Assembly: GCA_003487805.1 (NCBI GenBank)
Contig: DNNE01000117.1
Span: 1-8,472 of the forward strand
Reading direction: 5' to 3'
Source: Blastocatellia bacterium
Lineage (GTDB): Bacteria > Acidobacteriota > Blastocatellia > Pyrinomonadales > Pyrinomonadaceae
DNA: 8,472 nt
Shown in pieces: positions 6,230 through 8,472 of the stretch. Both the position numbers and the translations under genes were made by a program. Within the stretch, counting starts at the first letter, position 1. Every line of letters starts with the position of its first letter. Under the pieces are notes generated by a model. The model was not told the DNA's origin and ran no database searches. It saw only the letters and a program-made list of their open reading frames with translations.

Positions 6230-7156
6230 ATGACGATTGAAAAACGCGACGTGACATTCAAGAGCGCCGACAACTTGTGCTCTGGCTGGTTCTTTCTGCC
6301 CGCAACGAGGGAAGGAGGGAAGGCCGATAAACCTGTACCGGCGATTGCCATGGCCCACGGTGTTGGTGCAGTAAAGGAGATGTACATCGATTTCTTTGCT
6401 CGCCGCTTCGCCGAGGCCGGAGTGGCGGCGCTCCTATTTGACTATCGCTTTTTCGGCGCGAGCGGCGGCGAGCCGCGTCAGCGCGTTTTCCCTCGCGATC
6501 AGATGGAAGATTACAGGAGCGCGTTGACCTGGCTCTCTCTGCAGCCTGAGGTGGACAGCGATCGACTTGGCGTATGGGGCACGAGCTTCAGTGGTGGCCA
6601 CGTCATCCATGTTGCGGCACATGATCCGCGGGTCAAAGCGGTGGTGAGCCAAGTCGGAGCGATGGATCCCGGGCAGACTGTGCGCGAGCAAACCACACCC
6701 GAACAGTTCGCGGCACTGCAGCAACTGCTGATCAAGGAGCGCCTACGGCACGCCACAGATGGCGGTGAAGTTTATATTCCCAGCGCCGCTCCACCGGATC
6801 ATGGTTTCGCTCTCCAAGTCGACCAGGACAGCTACGACTTTGGTCAGGAAGCTCAGAGGACGATTGCGCCATCATGGCGAAACCAAGTCACGATGAGTTC
6901 GATCGAGGCGATTTCCGAGCACGCCCCTGGAAAATCAATCGAACTCATCGCGCCGCGCCCGCTCCTGATGATCCTTGCAAAGGACGATAAGATTACGCCT
7001 CCTGACTCCATCCGTGCAGCTTTCGCGCGAGCCGGTGAGCCTAAGCATATGCTGGAAATTGAGGGCGGCCACTATTCCGTCTATCGAGGTTCGGGCGCGG
7101 ACGAAGCCAGTCGCGCGGCGATGGATTGGTTCACGAGGCATCTCCTGCAAAACTGA
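6230..7156 (+). CDS. Alpha/beta hydrolase (dienelactone hydrolase/acyl-peptidase-like)
   Basis: A 308-residue, probably cytoplasmic serine hydrolase with no signal peptide. The oxyanion-hole region is MAHGVGAVKEMY (41-52). A DYRFFGASGGEPR segment (71-83) is typical of this family. The nucleophile elbow is GTSFSGG with Ser119. The likely acid is Asp252 or Asp253 in AKDDKITPP, and the catalytic histidine is His281 in GGHYSVY. The elbow reads G-x-S-x-S-G rather than the strict GxSxG, a variant seen in related hydrolases, so activity is still expected. Substrate (ester, lactone or amide) cannot be told from sequence. GAGGT at 6216-6220 gives a ribosome-binding site 9 nt upstream. It follows the sigma-54 activator by 53 bp in the same direction and is probably co-transcribed with it; no sigma-54 promoter is visible in the gap. 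Confidence 0.9.
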   Translation: MTIEKRDVTFKSADNLCSGWFFLPATREGGKADKPVPAIAMAHGVGAVKEMYIDFFARRFAEAGVAALLFDYRFFGASGGEPRQRVFPRDQMEDYRSALTWLSLQPEVDSDRLGVWGTSFSGGHVIHVAAHDPRVKAVVSQVGAMDPGQTVREQTTPEQFAALQQLLIKERLRHATDGGEVYIPSAAPPDHGFALQVDQDSYDFGQEAQRTIAPSWRNQVTMSSIEAISEHAPGKSIELIAPRPLLMILAKDDKITPPDSIRAAFARAGEPKHMLEIEGGHYSVYRGSGADEASRAAMDWFTRHLLQN

Positions 7157-7158
7157 TG

Positions 7159-7224
7159 GGCTCCGCGGTGGGAGCGCCACCTTGACTCGGGCAGATGTCT
7201 GGGGTTCAAGTCCCCCCTTCTTCA
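7159..7224 (+). pseudogene. Degenerate tRNA-like sequence (Val-GAC-like), probably non-functional
   Basis: A D-arm is visible, GCTC and GAGC around a loop with the conserved GG (about 7160-7175). Next come CCACC and TTGAC, matching the anticodon arm of many tRNA-Val(GAC) genes, then GATGTC and a T-arm with GGGG, loop TTCAAGT (7205-7211) and CCCC. The 3' side of the anticodon stem reads GGGCA instead of the expected GGTGG. The base after the GAC anticodon is T rather than a purine, and the seven bases after the T-arm (CTTCTTC) do not pair with those before the D-arm. There is also no CCA. So the body of a tRNA is present but the acceptor stem is missing. It may be a decayed or recombined tRNA or a chance resemblance. 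Confidence 0.4.
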
Positions 7225-7341
7225 CGTTCCGCTCGCTGTTTCCCGCCGGCTCGGAATGCACCCGTCGGCAACACCACGGGCTTCACAAGACACAGACAGT
7301 GTAGCTGTGATTGCACGAGTTGGAAGACAACGCGTAAAGAA

Positions 7342-7350
7342 TGGTATAAC
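7342..7350 (+). promoter_or_regulatory. Extended -10 promoter for the DNRLRE-protein gene
   Basis: TGG followed by TATAAC (7345-7350) matches the extended -10 pattern TGn-TATAAT with one mismatch. The nearest -35-like box, TTGGAA at 7320-7325, is 19 bp away, longer than ideal, which fits reliance on the extended -10. The predicted RNA start near 7357 gives a leader of about 110 nt. Confidence 0.45.
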
Positions 7351-7353
7351 TTT

Positions 7354-7448
7354 CGTGTTTGCGAACACGTAGGGCCGAAGAGGGCCAATTCCCACCTTCG
7401 GCACCATAACCTCGTTAAGTCCTTACCTATGACTCGCGCCCCAGAGTC
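7354..7448 (+). promoter_or_regulatory. Structured 5' leader with three hairpins
   Basis: Three helices follow one another. The first is CGTGTT (7354-7359) with AACACG (7364-7369) around TGCG. The second is GCCGAAG (7374-7380) with CTTCGGC (7396-7402), enclosing an inner GGG/CCC pair at 7382-7384 and 7391-7393. The third is GACTC (7431-7435) with GAGTC (7444-7448), which ends just before the AGGAG ribosome-binding site. I do not recognise a known riboswitch core. The structures may affect RNA stability or access to the ribosome-binding site. Confidence 0.4.
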
Positions 7449-7465
7449 GAAAAGGAGAGCCCCAT

Positions 7466-8472
7466 ATGCTGTCCGTCTTTGGCCCAAAAACTCACATCAA
7501 GTGTTTTGGTAAGTACCTTTTTGAAATGCTACTGCTCGCGATTGCGCTCCTGGTCTTCCAGAGCAAGTCATTCGCGCAACAGGGAACGCTGACCGACAAT
7601 GCTACTTTCCCTGCCAGCGTAAGTGCCCTGACAGTTCAAGGCTCTAGCGCCACGGAAGGATCGGCAGCTTCCTTTATCAAGTTTAAGCTCACACCAAATC
7701 TGCCCTCGACAACACCCGGAAGTCTTGTCGCGAAAGCCACTCTTACGCTCTACGTGGGGAGCCTCCAAAGCTCGGGATCTTTCAATGTCTATCGGGTGAC
7801 CAGTCCCTGGGGCGAGGGTGATACAACCGCGCCGACCTACGATGTTGCGAACCCCGTCGTAATTGGAGTGCCGGTGACGTCGGCAAACTCTTACGCAACC
7901 GTTGACGTCACGGCCCTGGCGCAGCAGTGGCTGGGTACTGATGGTCTGGGAGCAGGAGGAGCGCCAAACTACGGCATTGCTCTGGTGTCCGGCACGGCTA
8001 CAACTGCGTTCTCGTTCGACAGCAAAGAATCAACAACAACCAGCCATCCCGCTCGGTTGACAGTACTGCTCAATCATGTCGCAACGGCTGATGCCGCCAC
8101 GAACTTTACGGGGAGTCTCGCAGGTGACGTGACAGGGACACAGAATGGCACCGTCGTTTCGTCAGTGGGTTCACAAAGCGCCGCGAACGTTGCGAACAGC
8201 ACGATGGCCGTGAGTTCGGCTACAAACGACAATGCGCCGGGCACAATTGTGAGGCGAGACGCCGCGGGCAACTTTTCCGCAGGTACCATCGACGCCAGCA
8301 TCACAGGTAATGCTGCAACCGCCACCCTTGCTACGAACGCGACGAATGCAGATATTGCCAAGAGAGTGGTCAGAGCGGCGCAGGATTCCGATATCGTCTC
8401 GGCCGCTGATGGGCAGGTCTATTACGACACGACCTTGAACGTCTTCAAAGTATTTGATGGCCCAACCTCAAC
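7466..8472 (+). CDS. Exported DNRLRE-domain protein with fibre-like region, C-terminus beyond window
   Basis: An open frame of 335 codons without a stop runs off the right edge. AGGAG at 7453-7457 lies 8 nt before ATG 7466, a strong ribosome-binding site that favours this start over the in-frame ATG at 7526. The protein begins with a basic stretch, a hydrophobic segment MLLLAIALLVF (21-31) and a likely signal-peptidase site after SFA (37), so it should be exported. Residues about 40-202 resemble the DNRLRE beta-sandwich domain, with KATLTLYVG, the SPWGEGDTT segment, VDVTALAQQWL and a closing ARLTVLL strand. These domains are found in large secreted and cell-surface proteins. Residues about 210-296 are Ala/Thr/Asn-rich (GDVTGTQNGTVVSSVGSQSA, then ITGNAATATLATNATNA), like phage-tail-fibre or trimeric stalk sequences, and ADGQVYYDTTLNVFKVFDG follows. 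A C-terminal tip domain may lie outside the window. Confidence 0.85.
   Translation, partial: MLSVFGPKTHIKCFGKYLFEMLLLAIALLVFQSKSFAQQGTLTDNATFPASVSALTVQGSSATEGSAASFIKFKLTPNLPSTTPGSLVAKATLTLYVGSLQSSGSFNVYRVTSPWGEGDTTAPTYDVANPVVIGVPVTSANSYATVDVTALAQQWLGTDGLGAGGAPNYGIALVSGTATTAFSFDSKESTTTSHPARLTVLLNHVATADAATNFTGSLAGDVTGTQNGTVVSSVGSQSAANVANSTMAVSSATNDNAPGTIVRRDAAGNFSAGTIDASITGNAATATLATNATNADIAKRVVRAAQDSDIVSAADGQVYYDTTLNVFKVFDGPTS

Larger units (their letters stand above)
7157..7465. other. 309-bp intergenic region: tRNA-like remnant, promoter and structured leader
   Basis: No protein gene is supported here. The left third carries a degenerate tRNA-like sequence directly after the hydrolase stop. 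It is followed by a short inverted repeat (CCCGT at 7261-7265 and ACGGG at 7276-7280). The right half has an extended -10 promoter and three hairpins leading to the ribosome-binding site of the exported protein gene. Confidence 0.6.

Noticed and set aside
5696..6358. 220-residue - strand ORF
   Set aside because: It is antisense to conserved AAA+ and Fis domain coding sequence, with no recognisable motif and no supported start site.
6935..7261. 108-residue - strand ORF
   Set aside because: It is antisense to the hydrolase end and the tRNA-like region, and contains KKGGLEPQTSARVKVALPP, a typical antisense-tRNA artefact.
7195..7512. 105-residue + strand ORF
   Set aside because: Its beginning (SGVQVPPS) is a typical false translation across a tRNA T-arm, it is rich in Arg and Cys, and it overlaps the strong start of the exported protein in another frame.

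Overview
The window looks like chromosomal DNA of a GC-moderate, Gram-negative soil-type bacterium, most likely an Acidobacteriota member. This is inferred from architecture only: a periplasmic two-component-regulator-propeller histidine kinase paired with a NarL-type regulator, an FhlA-like sigma-54 activator, and a secreted DNRLRE/fibre-type protein are a combination common there. No rRNA or other phylogenetic marker is present.

Layout, all genes on the + strand. (1) 3-386: the 3' end of a gene that enters from the left, with TPR-like helical repeats. (2) 519-4315: a good sigma-70-type promoter drives a two-gene signalling operon, a large propeller sensor kinase (579-3674) overlapping its response regulator (3671-4315) by ATGA. 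(3) 4394-4771: a small DoxX-family membrane protein, 78 bp downstream of the regulator and possibly co-transcribed. (4) 4772-5081: a 310-bp gap with several inverted repeats that look like operators. (5) 5082-7156: a PspF-like sigma-54 activator with no sensory domain, followed after 53 bp by an alpha/beta hydrolase. (6) 7157-7465: a gap with a degenerate tRNA-like sequence, an extended -10 promoter and a structured leader. (7) 7466-end: the start of an exported DNRLRE-domain protein with a fibre-like low-complexity region. It is cut by the window edge.

The kinase probably senses an envelope ligand through its two predicted seven-bladed propellers and phosphorylates the adjacent regulator. 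The palindromes between DoxX and the activator gene are plausible targets for that regulator, so the TCS may control the activator/hydrolase pair. That link is inference. No convincing sigma-54 promoter was found, so the target of the activator is unknown. I see no CRISPR array, transposase, integrase or phage structural module. The least explained parts are the tRNA-like remnant, the folded leader before the surface protein and the palindrome cluster upstream of the activator.
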